DNA of 59,638 bases. Origin: Gammaproteobacteria bacterium. GTDB taxonomy: Bacteria > Pseudomonadota > Gammaproteobacteria > SZUA-152. The notes beneath the pieces were generated by a model. That model did not search any database. It was not told where the DNA came from and saw nothing but the letters and a program-made list of their open reading frames with translations. This document shows, in pieces, positions 17,269-27,359 of the stretch. The position numbers and the translations under genes are program-made. The stretch spans positions 1 through 59,638 of the forward strand of contig DROS01000033.1 in the NCBI GenBank assembly GCA_011321815.1, written 5' to 3'. The first letter of the stretch is position 1; each line of letters opens with the position of its first letter.

Positions 17269-18387
17269 TTATTTGATGGCGAGAACCAGTGCCCGCAAAA
17301 AGGCGGTATTTTCCTCCGCTGTACCCACGGTAACCCGCAGGCATTGGGCCAGCGGACCCTGTTCTGCGCCCATATTTTTGATCAACACACCCTGTTCTTT
17401 CAGTGCGGCAAACACCGCTGCGGCCTGCGACACTCGAAACAGAATGAAATTGGCACGGCTGGGAAAGGCCGTGATGCCGTCCAGTGCCTGCAAGTCCGTC
17501 ATCAGCTTTTCACGGTCTGCGCAAATCTGCCGGGTCTGCTGGTCCAGCACTGCACGGTGAGTAAGTGCAAACTCTGCGCTTACCTGGGTCAGCACATTGA
17601 TGTTATAGGGCAGGCGTGTTTTGTCGAATTCAATCAGCCATTCCTGCGGCCCTGCCAGCAGACCCAGCCGCAAACCGGCCAGCCCCATTTTGGACACGGT
17701 GCGCATGACCAGCAGATTATCGTATTTGCCTAGCTCGCCCATGAAACTGTCATCTGCGAAGGCGTGGTAAGCCTCGTCCACCACCACCAAACCGGGGCTG
17801 GCTTCGATTATCGCGTTAATCGCTGTGCGCTCAAACAGATTGCCGGTGGGGTTATTGGGGTAAGCAAGAAACACCACTGCTGGCTGGTACTGCTCAATGG
17901 CCGCCAGCATGGCCGCCAGATCCAGCGAAAAGTCGCTTGCCAGCGGCACGCCCACGTAGTCCATGCCGGTCATGGTGGCAATCATTCTGTACATCACAAA
18001 ACCGGGCTCAGGGGCCAGAATCGCCCGACCCGGTTGTGCCAGCGCCAGGGCGATCATCTGGATCAGCTCGTCGGAACCGTTGCCCAGCAATACTTCCTGA
18101 CCCGCCGGAACACCCATGGCCTTGCCCAGACTGGTTTTGAGTCCTGCGGGAGAGGGATCGGGATAGCGATTGAGGCTGACTTCGCGTAACACAGCGAGCC
18201 ATTCCTCCACCATTGCTTGCGGCCAGTGATAGGGGTTTTCCATGGCGTCCAGTTTAATGAAGTCCGCTGAGTCCGGCACATGATAGGCCGACAGGTCTCT
18301 GATTTCAGCGCGTATCCAGTCTGCCACTCTGGTGTTGATATTTTGAGCCATGCGTTTTTCGCGTTGCATACTCGTCACTGTAAACAT
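17269..18387 (-). CDS. hisC: Histidinol-phosphate aminotransferase HisC
   Basis: A fold-type I PLP aminotransferase. Motifs: YHVPDSADFIKLDAMENPY, LLGNGSDELIQMI, FLAYPNNPTGNLF, VVDEAYHAFADDS, and the PLP lysine region RTVSKMGLAGLRLG. I use the ATG at 18387, which overlaps the hisD stop as TAATG and has AAAGG 8 bases upstream, giving 372 residues. An inner ATG at 18351 (MAQNINTRVAD) gives 360 residues, closer to the usual length, but lacks a clear binding site. Confidence 0.95.
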   Translation of the reverse strand: MFTVTSMQREKRMAQNINTRVADWIRAEIRDLSAYHVPDSADFIKLDAMENPYHWPQAMVEEWLAVLREVSLNRYPDPSPAGLKTSLGKAMGVPAGQEVLLGNGSDELIQMIALALAQPGRAILAPEPGFVMYRMIATMTGMDYVGVPLASDFSLDLAAMLAAIEQYQPAVVFLAYPNNPTGNLFERTAINAIIEASPGLVVVDEAYHAFADDSFMGELGKYDNLLVMRTVSKMGLAGLRLGLLAGPQEWLIEFDKTRLPYNINVLTQVSAEFALTHRAVLDQQTRQICADREKLMTDLQALDGITAFPSRANFILFRVSQAAAVFAALKEQGVLIKNMGAEQGPLAQCLRVTVGTAEENTAFLRALVLAIK

Positions 18388-19685
18388 TAACCTTTGATCC
18401 GGTATTCTGCCGAACGCGCATGGGCCTCCAGCCCTTCTCCACGCGCCAGGGTCGAGGCTACCTTGCCCAGCTCCGAAGCACCTTCCGCCGAGCACATGAT
18501 CAGGCTGGAGCGTTTCTGGAAATCATACACACCCAGCGGTGACGAATAACGCGCAGTACGCGAGGTGGGCAGCACATGGTTGGGTCCGGCACAGTAGTCG
18601 CCCAGCGCCTCGGCGGTATAACGCCCCATAAAGATGGCCCCGGCGTGTTTGATGTTTTTGGCCATGGCTTCGGGGTCCGCCACGGAGAGTTCGAGATGTT
18701 CGGGCGCAATGTGGTTGGTTATCGTTACGGCTTCGTCCAGGTCTTTTACCTGAATCAATGCGCCACGGCCCACAAGCGAGGCGCGAATGATCGCCGCACG
18801 CGCCATGTCGGGCAGCAGTTTGTCGATACTGGCCTGCACCCGGTCGAGGTAAGCGGCATCGGGGCACAATAAAATGGATTGCGCGTCTTCGTCATGCTCG
18901 GCCTGGGAAAACAAGTCCATGGCGATCCAGTCCGGATCGGTCTGGCCATCACATATCACAAGGATTTCCGACGGCCCGGCAATCATATCAATGCCCACAG
19001 TGCCGAATACGTGACGCTTGGCAGTGGCCACGTAAATGTTGCCGGGCCCGACAATTTTGTCCACCTGCGGCACGGTTTCAGTGCCATACGCCAGGGCAGC
19101 AACGGCTTGTGCACCACCCACGGCAAATACCCGGTCTACGCCGCAAATAGCGGCGGCAGCAAATACCAGTTCGTTAATTTCACCGTCCGGTGTGGGCACC
19201 ACCATAATCAGTTCGGCCACACCGGCTACCCTGGCGGGAATGGCATTCATCAGCACCGACGAGGGATAGGCCGCTTTGCCGCCAGGCACGTACAGGCCGA
19301 CACGCTCCAGTGCTGTGACCTGCTGGCCCAGCAGGGTGCCATCGGCTTCGGTGTAACGCCAGGAGTCCTGTTTCTGGTGGTCGTGATAAATACGTACACG
19401 ATCAGCCGCTTTTTGCAGGGCGTCGCGTTGATCCGAGGGCAGACCGTCCAGCGCCTGTTGCAGACGTTCTTTTGGAATTTCCAATTCACCCATGCCGCTG
19501 GCCGACATGCGATCAAAACGATTGGTGTATTCCACCAAAGCGGTATCACCACGGCTGCGGATGTCGTCAATGATGCCGGTGACAGTATCGTTCACTGCTT
19601 TGTCGGAAACAGACTCCCAGGCCAATAAGGCGTCAAGGTCTTGCCAGAAACTGGCATCGCTGCTGTTGAGGCGTTTAATATTCAT
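18387..19685 (-). CDS. hisD: Histidinol dehydrogenase HisD
   Basis: A 432-residue zinc-dependent NAD enzyme performing the last two oxidations of histidine synthesis. Motifs: [75 protein letters not shown], and the C-terminal [15 protein letters not shown] and [19 protein letters not shown]. Translation of hisC is probably coupled to its stop. A repeat-derived hairpin separates it from hisG upstream. Confidence 0.97.
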   Translation of the reverse strand: MNIKRLNSSDASFWQDLDALLAWESVSDKAVNDTVTGIIDDIRSRGDTALVEYTNRFDRMSASGMGELEIPKERLQQALDGLPSDQRDALQKAADRVRIYHDHQKQDSWRYTEADGTLLGQQVTALERVGLYVPGGKAAYPSSVLMNAIPARVAGVAELIMVVPTPDGEINELVFAAAAICGVDRVFAVGGAQAVAALAYGTETVPQVDKIVGPGNIYVATAKRHVFGTVGIDMIAGPSEILVICDGQTDPDWIAMDLFSQAEHDEDAQSILLCPDAAYLDRVQASIDKLLPDMARAAIIRASLVGRGALIQVKDLDEAVTITNHIAPEHLELSVADPEAMAKNIKHAGAIFMGRYTAEALGDYCAGPNHVLPTSRTARYSSPLGVYDFQKRSSLIMCSAEGASELGKVASTLARGEGLEAHARSAEYRIKG

Positions 19686-19724
19686 ACCTTAATTCCGTGT
19701 TTTTCACTGACTCTGTGTGTAATT

Positions 19725-19807
19725 AACGCAAAGGTCGCAAAGACGCAAAGAACGCAAAGCTTTTTTAATTTTCTTTGTGTCCTTTGCGTCTTTGCGACCT
19801 TTGCGTT
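19725..19807. repeat. CGCAAAG palindrome inside the his operon (copy 3)
   Basis: Two 35-base arms (19725-19759 and 19773-19807) are reverse complements with two mismatches, around a 13-base T/A-rich spacer. The outer 26 bases of the arms match perfectly. The sequence is AACGCAAAGG-type tandem motifs. It lies between hisG and hisD. As RNA it would form a long hairpin, so it may affect the hisG:hisD ratio. The right flank TTTACAACACC is shared with the copy near 55090. Confidence 0.85.
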
Positions 19808-19820
19808 TACAACACCCAGC

Positions 19821-20471
19821 TCAACCATGTACATCCACAGCTTCGCTGATTTGATCAATCAACGCCTTGACCCGTGCATGCTTCATTTTCATCGCCGCCT
19901 TGTTGATAATAAGCCGCGAACTGATCTCGGCGATATGCTCAAAAGGCTCCAGACCATTGGCCCGTAACGTGTTACCGGTGTCCACCACATCGACGATGCG
20001 GTCGGCAAGACCCACCAGCGGCGCCAGTTCCATGGAACCGTAAAGTTTGATGATCTCCACCTGCTCACCACGGCTGGCGTAAAAACGCCGCGTGCTGTTG
20101 ACGAATTTGGTGGCCACACGCAAGCGCCGGCCGGGGGTCACATCCTGCTCCCCCTTGCGCCCGGCGGTCATCAGTTTGCAGCAGGCGATCTTCAAATCCA
20201 CCGGCTCATACAAACCTTCGCCACCGTGCTCCATAAGCACATCCTTGCCCGCCACACCCACATCCGCTGCACCGTATTGCACATAAGTCGGCACATCCGT
20301 GGCGCGCAGAATCAACACCTTCACGTCGTCATGATTGGTGTCGAGAATCAGCTTGCGGCTGGTATCAGGGTCGTCCACCAGCTCAATGCCGGCATGTTTC
20401 AGCAGCGGCAGGGTTTCCTTGTAAATGCGGCCCTTGGAAAGGGCGATAATCAGGCTGTCGGATTCACTCAT
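19821..20471 (-). CDS. hisG: ATP phosphoribosyltransferase HisG, short form
   Basis: First step of histidine synthesis. A 216-residue short-form His[42 protein letters not shown] and the PRPP-binding [18 protein letters not shown]. The C-terminal ACT-like regulatory domain of the long form is absent. Short HisG enzymes work with HisZ, a histidyl-tRNA synthetase-like subunit, which is not in this window. It is the first his gene in the run and lies downstream of a strong hairpin. Confidence 0.96.
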   Translation of the reverse strand: MSESDSLIIALSKGRIYKETLPLLKHAGIELVDDPDTSRKLILDTNHDDVKVLILRATDVPTYVQYGAADVGVAGKDVLMEHGGEGLYEPVDLKIACCKLMTAGRKGEQDVTPGRRLRVATKFVNSTRRFYASRGEQVEIIKLYGSMELAPLVGLADRIVDVVDTGNTLRANGLEPFEHIAEISSRLIINKAAMKMKHARVKALIDQISEAVDVHG

Positions 20472-20553
20472 ATTTGGTACATTTCAAGTAGGGTGGGCAT
20501 CTCCCACCGGAATTATTCCAATGTCATCAAGTTAACAAAAAACAACGTACCGC

Positions 20554-20623
20554 AGGTTGGTGGTGAGCTTGCGAACCCCAACGGAATCGGCAATGTTGGG
20601 GTTCGCAAGCTCACCACCAACCT
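20554..20623. repeat. Perfect 29-base palindrome of the AGGTTGG repeat family
   Basis: Arms at 20554-20582 and 20595-20623 are exact reverse complements, beginning AGGTTGGTGGTGAGCTTGCG, with a 12-base loop. It lies between murA and hisG. A smaller hairpin (GGTGGG/CCCACC, 20492-20508) sits beside it. The sequence relates to the ends of the 41343-41511 element (GTAGGTTGGGGTGA). No T-run follows, so it is not a classical terminator. Confidence 0.85.
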
Positions 20624-20662
20624 ACAACAAACTCAGCTTAACCTAACGACACCAGGGTTATT

Positions 20663-21928
<1,266 letters not shown>

Positions 21929-22003
21929 TCATTTTATTTGTGCAAGACTACATTACGCAAAACGTTGGCATTGCTATCTGCCTGGCCGCAAACGCCTGCT
22001 TAC

Positions 22004-22038
22004 AAAAGAAAAAGCCACCCGGGATGCAACAGGGTGGC
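22004..22038 (-). terminator. Rho-independent terminator after ibaG
   Basis: Read on the minus strand, the stem GCCACCC / GGGTGGC (arms 22032-22038 and 22014-22020) with an 11-base loop is followed directly by TTTTTCTTTT. It lies between the ibaG stop and the murA start. Confidence 0.85.
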
Positions 22039-22064
22039 CATTGTTACTGTGCGAATACTGTCCG

Positions 22065-22325
22065 TTAACCAGCGCCTACCTGTAATTTGCTGGCCCTTTC
22101 CCACTCCGCAGGCGTATGAGCCTTGATGGTAAAGGCATGCAACTCACCACTGGTGATATGCTCATTGACGGTGGCATAAACCATTTTCTGTTTGGCTACG
22201 AGTGATTGACCTTCAAAAGCATCAGAGATCACTACAGCCTGAAAATGGCTGCCGTCACCGGTAACGGTAACCTGTGCGCCGGGCAGTCCGGCTTCGATCA
22301 GAGCTTGAACTTCGTTGATTTCCAT
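22065..22325 (-). CDS. ibaG: BolA-family protein IbaG
   Basis: An 86-residue BolA-like protein, a partner of monothiol glutaredoxins in iron-sulfur metabolism and acid tolerance. Motifs: IEAGLPGAQVTVTGDGSHF, AVVISDAFEGQSLVAKQKMVY and the conserved histidine region GELHAFTIKAHTP. It sits between yadH and murA, the place it holds in the E. coli mla-ibaG-murA cluster, and has its own terminator. Confidence 0.95.
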   Translation of the reverse strand: MEINEVQALIEAGLPGAQVTVTGDGSHFQAVVISDAFEGQSLVAKQKMVYATVNEHITSGELHAFTIKAHTPAEWERASKLQVGAG

Positions 22326-22422
22326 TTTTTGCCTAATTTCGCTGAGTTGGATTTGGATAATGTCATTAAAGAATCACGCCAAAATAGTAAATACCTAACC
22401 GGCAGTGGCCGGACAATACCAT

Positions 22423-23193
22423 TCATTCCCGGATTTTATAACCCTTGTGCAGCATCAGCAACGCCACCGCACTCAGCCCAAACAAAAATACCAGAGTGAC
22501 ACCCAGACTGAGCATGGGCTCCGCATCCGACTGGCCAAAAAAGCCGTAACGAAAACCATCAATCAAATAGAAAAACGGATTAAACTGCGACACGGTTTGC
22601 CATATGCCCGGCAGGGAATGTATGGAATAAAATACCCCGCTCAAAAACGACAGGGGCAGGATGAAAAAATTCTGGAACCCGGCCAGCTGATCAAATTTTT
22701 CCGCCCACACTCCGGCGATCAACCCCAGCACCCCCAGCGTCGCACTGCCCAGAACAGCAAAAACCAGCACTGCCCATCCGGCTTCCAGCGGCAGATCAAC
22801 AAACAGGATCGCCACCAGATAAACAGCCAGCGCCACCAGCACCCCGCGCACCACAGCGGCGGCGGTAAAGGCAATAAAAAACCCTAAACTGCTAATGGGT
22901 GATAGCAAAACAAACACCAGATTACCCATCATTTTCGACTGAATCAGGCTCGATGAGCTGTTGGCAAAGGCATTCTGAATAATCGACATCATCATCAGGC
23001 CCGGAATCAGGAAGGCGGAATACGTCACTCCCTTGTAGACCTCAACGTTGCCTTCCAGCGCCTGACCGAACACCAGCAGGTATAGCAATGCCGTTACCAC
23101 CGGTGTCAGTATGGTCTGCACAAACACCTTCATGAAACGCCATATTTCTTTGGCAAACAACGTGTAAATGCCGCGCAGGTTGGCGCTGTTCAT
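22423..23193 (-). CDS. yadH: ABC-2 type transporter permease (YadH-like)
   Basis: A 256-residue inner-membrane permease with about six hydrophobic segments. It starts MNSANLRGIYTLFAKEIWRF and carries FGQALEGNVEVYKGVTYSAF, LIPGLMMMSIIQNAFANSS and the C-terminal LPGIWQTVSQFNPFFYLIDG motif typical of YadH/NodJ-like proteins. It overlaps the ATPase gene by 4 bases. The substrate is unknown. Confidence 0.92.
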   Translation of the reverse strand: MNSANLRGIYTLFAKEIWRFMKVFVQTILTPVVTALLYLLVFGQALEGNVEVYKGVTYSAFLIPGLMMMSIIQNAFANSSSSLIQSKMMGNLVFVLLSPISSLGFFIAFTAAAVVRGVLVALAVYLVAILFVDLPLEAGWAVLVFAVLGSATLGVLGLIAGVWAEKFDQLAGFQNFFILPLSFLSGVFYSIHSLPGIWQTVSQFNPFFYLIDGFRYGFFGQSDAEPMLSLGVTLVFLFGLSAVALLMLHKGYKIRE

Positions 23194-24122
23194 GAACGTG
23201 CTGTCTCTGCGGGCTGGTCAGTGGTGAGATCAAGAAACACTTCTTCCAACCCTGATTCTTCTGTACGCAAATCAGTCACTTCAATACCGGCTGTTTGCAG
23301 GGCCTTGAACACGTCCCCCATATGATGGTCAGTCTTGTGCAGACGCAATGACAAGCAGTTGCCCTCTGCTTCTGTCACCAATGCCTGTAGCGATTCGGGC
23401 AGGCGGTAATCGCTTTGTGCCAGGGTGAGCCGCAGGATGCGATAAGGACAGCGTGCCAGCAATGCCGTTTTGCTTTCCTGTGCAACAACCTGACCGCGAT
23501 TCAGAATGGCGATTTCTTCGCACAATGCTTCGGCTTCTTCCAGGTAATGGGTCGTCAGCACGATGGTGCGGCCGTCGGCGTGCAAACGCCGGGTAAATTG
23601 CCACAACGCCTGACGTAGCTCAACATCCACTCCGGCAGTAGGCTCGTCCAGCACGACTACATCCGGTTTATGCACCAGCGCCTGAGCAATAAGCACACGG
23701 CGTTTCATGCCACCGGAGAGATCGTGCAAATTGGCATCGGCCTTGTCGGCCAGACTCAGGGTCTCGATGAGTTCGTCGATCCAGGGCTGGTTTTCCGGGC
23801 CGTGGCCAAAATAACCTGACTGCAAACGCAACACTTCACGCACCGTGAAAAAGGGATCATAAACCAGTTCCTGCGGCACCACACCCAGCGCATGCCGGGC
23901 TTCTCGATAAGCACCCGCCACGTCGTGACCCATTACCGACACCGTGCCCGCATCCGCTTTCATCAAACCCGACATGATATTGATCAGTGTGGATTTGCCC
24001 GCACCATTGGGGCCCAGCAAACCAAAAAAACTGCCTTGCGGGACGTCCAGTGAAACACCGTTGAGGGCATGCAATTCGCCGAAGTGTTTATGCACACCCC
24101 GGATGCTGACGGCAGTGGACAT
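23190..24122 (-). CDS. yadG: ABC transporter ATP-binding protein (YadG-like)
   Basis: A 310-residue ATPase: Walker A LLGPNGAGKSTLIN, Q-loop VVPQELVYDPFFT, signature LSGGMKRRVLIAQALVHK, Walker B VVVLDEPTAGVD, and the H-loop LTTHYLEEAE. A C-terminal regulatory extension of about 80 residues follows. It pairs with the YadH-like permease downstream (4-base overlap) and begins one base after mlaB. Confidence 0.94.
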   Translation of the reverse strand: MSTAVSIRGVHKHFGELHALNGVSLDVPQGSFFGLLGPNGAGKSTLINIMSGLMKADAGTVSVMGHDVAGAYREARHALGVVPQELVYDPFFTVREVLRLQSGYFGHGPENQPWIDELIETLSLADKADANLHDLSGGMKRRVLIAQALVHKPDVVVLDEPTAGVDVELRQALWQFTRRLHADGRTIVLTTHYLEEAEALCEEIAILNRGQVVAQESKTALLARCPYRILRLTLAQSDYRLPESLQALVTEAEGNCLSLRLHKTDHHMGDVFKALQTAGIEVTDLRTEESGLEEVFLDLTTDQPAETARS

Positions 24123-24123
24123 C

Positions 24124-24432
24124 TCAGTTCAGTGCAAGCAGTTCATCGACACCGCTGAGGCGAGCGATGGCCAGCATTTGTGCAGGGATATTTTGAAAGC
24201 GGACAATCTGTTGCTGCTGACGGGCGGTTCGCTGCCATTCGATGAGCAAGGCGACACCGGCACTGTCGGCACGTTCAACATCTTGCAGGTCAATATCAAT
24301 GTCGCCGGAAATATCACGCAGGCAGTTTTGCGCCAACAGTGCCGGCACGGTTTTCATGCTCAATTCACCGGACACTAACAGACGACCATCATCGGATTTT
24401 TTTAGCTGAGTATGCAATCGAGTCTCATCCAT
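24124..24432 (-). CDS. mlaB: MlaB-like STAS-domain protein
   Basis: A 102-residue single STAS domain. The core LQDVERADSAGVALLIEWQ carries the conserved serine of MlaB and anti-sigma-antagonist-like folds. In E. coli, MlaB binds the MlaF ATPase and stabilises the MlaFEDB complex. It overlaps the mlaC stop by 1 base. Here it is parted from mlaFED by an inserted gene pair. Confidence 0.88.
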   Translation of the reverse strand: MDETRLHTQLKKSDDGRLLVSGELSMKTVPALLAQNCLRDISGDIDIDLQDVERADSAGVALLIEWQRTARQQQQIVRFQNIPAQMLAIARLSGVDELLALN

Positions 24433-25070
24433 TATTTGGCAGTGTCTGCCGCTTTGGCAGGCTGATTACGATCAGCCAGCCGGGCGATGAGTTTTTCCAG
24501 TCCGTCTTTGCGGATTTCCTTGGCGAAAGAACTGCGATAGTTGGCCACCAGACTGATACCATCGACACTGACATCGAAAACCTTCCAGACACCATCCTTG
24601 ATGTGCATTTTGTAACTGATGGGAATGGGAAACCCTCCGGATTGCTGAATCTCGGTACGCACGGTCACCTGCTTGCCATCTTTCCTTTTACGTGACGGTA
24701 ACATGTCGATCTGTTTGTCGTAATTATCATTCAGCGCTTTTGCGTAAGTACGTACCAGCAAGGTACGAAATTCCTGGGCGAAACGGGCTTTTTCTTCAGG
24801 CTTGGCCTTGCGCCAGTATTTACCCAGCACCCAGCTGGACATGCGTTCAAAATCGAAATGTGGTGCGACAATGGCGTCAACAATGTCCAGCAAACGGTTC
24901 GGGTCGGCTTTGATTTTGTTCTGCTCTGCACGCAGCACGCTGGTGATTTTGTCTGTGGTTTCCTTCACCAGTACCTGTGGTTCCTGGATAGCGGCTGTCA
25001 CATTGCCCAACAATAATGCGCCGACCAGTAATGCACCCGTGTATTTTATCGCGTCTGTTACATTAATCAT
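24432..25070 (-). CDS. mlaC: Periplasmic phospholipid-binding protein MlaC
   Basis: A 212-residue exported protein of the MlaC/Ttg2D family that carries phospholipids between the outer membrane and the MlaFEDB complex. N-terminal hydrophobic signal YTGALLVGALLLGNVTAA, then LLDIVDAIVAPHFDFERMSS, WVLGKYWRKAKPEEKARFA, EFRTLLVRTYAKALNDNYD and WKVFDVSVDGISLVANYRSS. The TolC-family gene upstream overlaps its start by 4 bases, suggesting co-translation. Confidence 0.94.
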   Translation of the reverse strand: MINVTDAIKYTGALLVGALLLGNVTAAIQEPQVLVKETTDKITSVLRAEQNKIKADPNRLLDIVDAIVAPHFDFERMSSWVLGKYWRKAKPEEKARFAQEFRTLLVRTYAKALNDNYDKQIDMLPSRKRKDGKQVTVRTEIQQSGGFPIPISYKMHIKDGVWKVFDVSVDGISLVANYRSSFAKEIRKDGLEKLIARLADRNQPAKAADTAK

Positions 25071-26464
25071 TCAATCTCTCCCGTCACCACCCGCAGCTTC
25101 GCCACATGTAAGTTGTAATCATTGACCGTTTTCAGGTAATCGCTGTAGGCCTGAATATAGCCCAGAAAGGCACTGATCACCTTGTCGGCCTGCTCCACCC
25201 CGGCTTCAAAATCAGCATAGCTGCTGATCATCCAGCGCCGCCCGCTGCGGCTGCCTTCGTAAAGTTTTTGTACCATTTCATAGTGGGCATGCACCGTGTG
25301 GTACTGCTCGGCCACTTGAAACGGAATGCCTCGCTGGGCAAAGGTGCGCAACGCCAGTGTCGATTCCATTTCCGCCCGTGCCTGGGCTACCTGAGCCGGC
25401 TGGCGGCCGCTGGCCCATTCCCATTGCAGCCCCAGAATCGGCGTTGCACCCGCAGTATTAAACGGATCATAGGCGCTGACACTGGTAAGGTCATCACGTA
25501 ACGGGCTGTAAGAAATGATGCCCGCCAACCCAGTATACAGGTTGGGGTTGGCCTCACTTTTTTTCGCCAGCATCCATTCACGGCGGGCTTGCAGACCTGC
25601 TGCCAGCTGCCGCATTTCAGGCCGCTGCACCAGCGCCCGTGCCTGCAAGGCCCTCAATTCGTCTCCGGGCAACTCAACGGGTCTCAGGCGTTTGTCGGCC
25701 AGCTCCAGTTCATCGTCCGGCGCTACATTGGTCAACAAGCGCAGTCCCGCCAGGGCAATATTCTCAAAGCCCGCAGCCTCGGCAACATAACGCTGCAACA
25801 GAGCAACACCGGTTTGCAGCGCAAACAAATCAGACTGCTTGGCTTCACCCTCGCCGTCATCCAGCCACCCCTGCACCAACGCCAATGCTGCTTCCATTTT
25901 TTGTGCTGAGTCCTCCAGCAAAAAACGGGTATCCCTGGCTGCGAGATAACCATTGTAGGCGCGCGTCACTTCCAGCAGGGTCTGTCCGCGCCGGATGGCC
26001 ACATCCCCCTGTTTGACCTGAATATTGCCCGCCGCCGCTTTGGAATAATGTTTGATTTTGCCAAAGGTGTGCAGTGGCTTGATAAACGAAAAATCCACGT
26101 AATACCACGGCGAAAGGCCATCAATGTCAAAAGCATTATCCGGGATGCCCACGGCTCTTTTTCCCGAGCTGTCAGTGGTCTCAAACAGGCCACCACGCAG
26201 GGTGGGCGAAAAACCCACAAAACTGTTGACATTAAACAACCAGTCATCCGCACCGCGGGCCTCGGCCAACAAGCCCCGCGCCGCTTCCACCAGTTTTTCC
26301 TTTTCACTGATACGCGCATCGGTTTTCAGCGCCCGCTCCACAGACTGTGACAAATCCAGCACCACAGTCGCGGCCTGCACTGTACCCAGTGCAAACAGGA
26401 AACAAACCGTAGTGATATAACCGACAATTGAGAAATGCATCTTGTTGTTAAGCCTGAGCCCCAT
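25067..26464 (-). CDS. TolC-family outer-membrane protein within the mla cluster
   Basis: A 465-residue outer-membrane efflux-type protein. Signal peptide to about residue 31 (TTVCFLFALGTVQA), then two long coiled-coil halves typical of TolC (LLEVTRAYNGYLAARDTRFL; AQVAQARAEMESTLALR). The start at 26464 has AGGT about 6 bases upstream; an inner ATG at 26440 would shorten the signal. It overlaps mlaC by 4 bases and lies 31 bases after a dehydrogenase gene. TolC proteins usually pair with a membrane-fusion protein, and none is here. Its position in a lipid-transport operon suggests a role in lipid or envelope export, which is inference. Confidence 0.88.
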   Translation of the reverse strand: MGLRLNNKMHFSIVGYITTVCFLFALGTVQAATVVLDLSQSVERALKTDARISEKEKLVEAARGLLAEARGADDWLFNVNSFVGFSPTLRGGLFETTDSSGKRAVGIPDNAFDIDGLSPWYYVDFSFIKPLHTFGKIKHYSKAAAGNIQVKQGDVAIRRGQTLLEVTRAYNGYLAARDTRFLLEDSAQKMEAALALVQGWLDDGEGEAKQSDLFALQTGVALLQRYVAEAAGFENIALAGLRLLTNVAPDDELELADKRLRPVELPGDELRALQARALVQRPEMRQLAAGLQARREWMLAKKSEANPNLYTGLAGIISYSPLRDDLTSVSAYDPFNTAGATPILGLQWEWASGRQPAQVAQARAEMESTLALRTFAQRGIPFQVAEQYHTVHAHYEMVQKLYEGSRSGRRWMISSYADFEAGVEQADKVISAFLGYIQAYSDYLKTVNDYNLHVAKLRVVTGEIE

Positions 26465-26495
26465 CCTTGACCTGATTATTTTGCGTGAATAAACC

Positions 26496-27359
26496 TCACG
26501 AGTAGAGCCGGATAATACTATTTATATTGTGTTCACCCAAGCCATGCTCCAGCGCGTCATTGAAAACACTATACACTGCATTCACTACAGGCACCTCTGA
26601 TTGGCATGAATGTGACATATCTAACGCGTAACATAGATCCTTTTCCATTAGGCGGACCGGAAAAAGCGGATCAAATTTTCCAGCACTGATCAAGTTACCG
26701 ATCCCTTGTAATGCAGGGCTGGTAGTGGGCAGCTGATTAAACACACCGATGCTTTTTTCTTCAGCAATTCCTGTTTTTTTCAACAAGCCGATAATTTCAC
26801 TCAGGGCAGATACCTGTGCACCAAAAAATGCATTAATGGCCAATTTCATTTTAACTCCCGTACTGTTTGCCCCGGTATAATGAATGGCAGATGACATGCA
26901 TGAAAGCACAGGCATTACCTTGTCCAACACCACACGCTTTCCACCAACCAGAAAAATCAGGGCGCCTGAATCGGCCTGTGGCCGTGAACCCAGAACCGGA
27001 GCATCCAGAAACGCAATATCCTGCGCATTAAACTCTTTTGCCAGTTGCGTGATGCAGCCCAGAGACAATGTACTGGATTCAATCGCTATTGTATCTTTTT
27101 TCAATCCGGCAATGGCGCCCGAGGATTTATCCAGCCATGCCGTTCTGGACGCTTCATCGTTCGTTAACATGCTGATAACAATATTGGCATCCCTGACAGC
27201 ATCAACAGGAGTAGCGGCAAACCTGGCACCTTCCCGCGTTAATGGTAAAGCCCGTTCACGGGTGCGGTTGAAGACAGTGACGGAATATCCTGCATCAAGC
27301 AATCGCTTTGCCATGCGCGCACCCATCGCCCCCGTACCCAGTATTGTGATATTGGTCAT
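26496..27359 (-). CDS. NAD(P)-dependent beta-hydroxyacid dehydrogenase family protein
   Basis: A 287-residue protein of the 3-hydroxyisobutyrate/6-phosphogluconate dehydrogenase superfamily. The N-terminal nucleotide fold is ITILGTGAMGARMAKRLLDAG; the arginine in VFNRTRER hints at NADP. The substrate motif is FLDAPVLGSRPQADSGALIF and the catalytic lysine lies in GVKMKLAINAFFG. The exact substrate is unknown. It is divergent from a LysR gene across 396 bases and upstream of tolC-mlaCB on the same strand, so transcription from its promoter may run into them. Confidence 0.88.
   Translation of the reverse strand: MTNITILGTGAMGARMAKRLLDAGYSVTVFNRTRERALPLTREGARFAATPVDAVRDANIVISMLTNDEASRTAWLDKSSGAIAGLKKDTIAIESSTLSLGCITQLAKEFNAQDIAFLDAPVLGSRPQADSGALIFLVGGKRVVLDKVMPVLSCMSSAIHYTGANSTGVKMKLAINAFFGAQVSALSEIIGLLKKTGIAEEKSIGVFNQLPTTSPALQGIGNLISAGKFDPLFPVRLMEKDLCYALDMSHSCQSEVPVVNAVYSVFNDALEHGLGEHNINSIIRLYS

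Noticed and set aside
19725-19807. CRISPR-like array from the tandem CGCAAAG units
   Set aside because: Units are short and contiguous without spacers, and form one palindrome.
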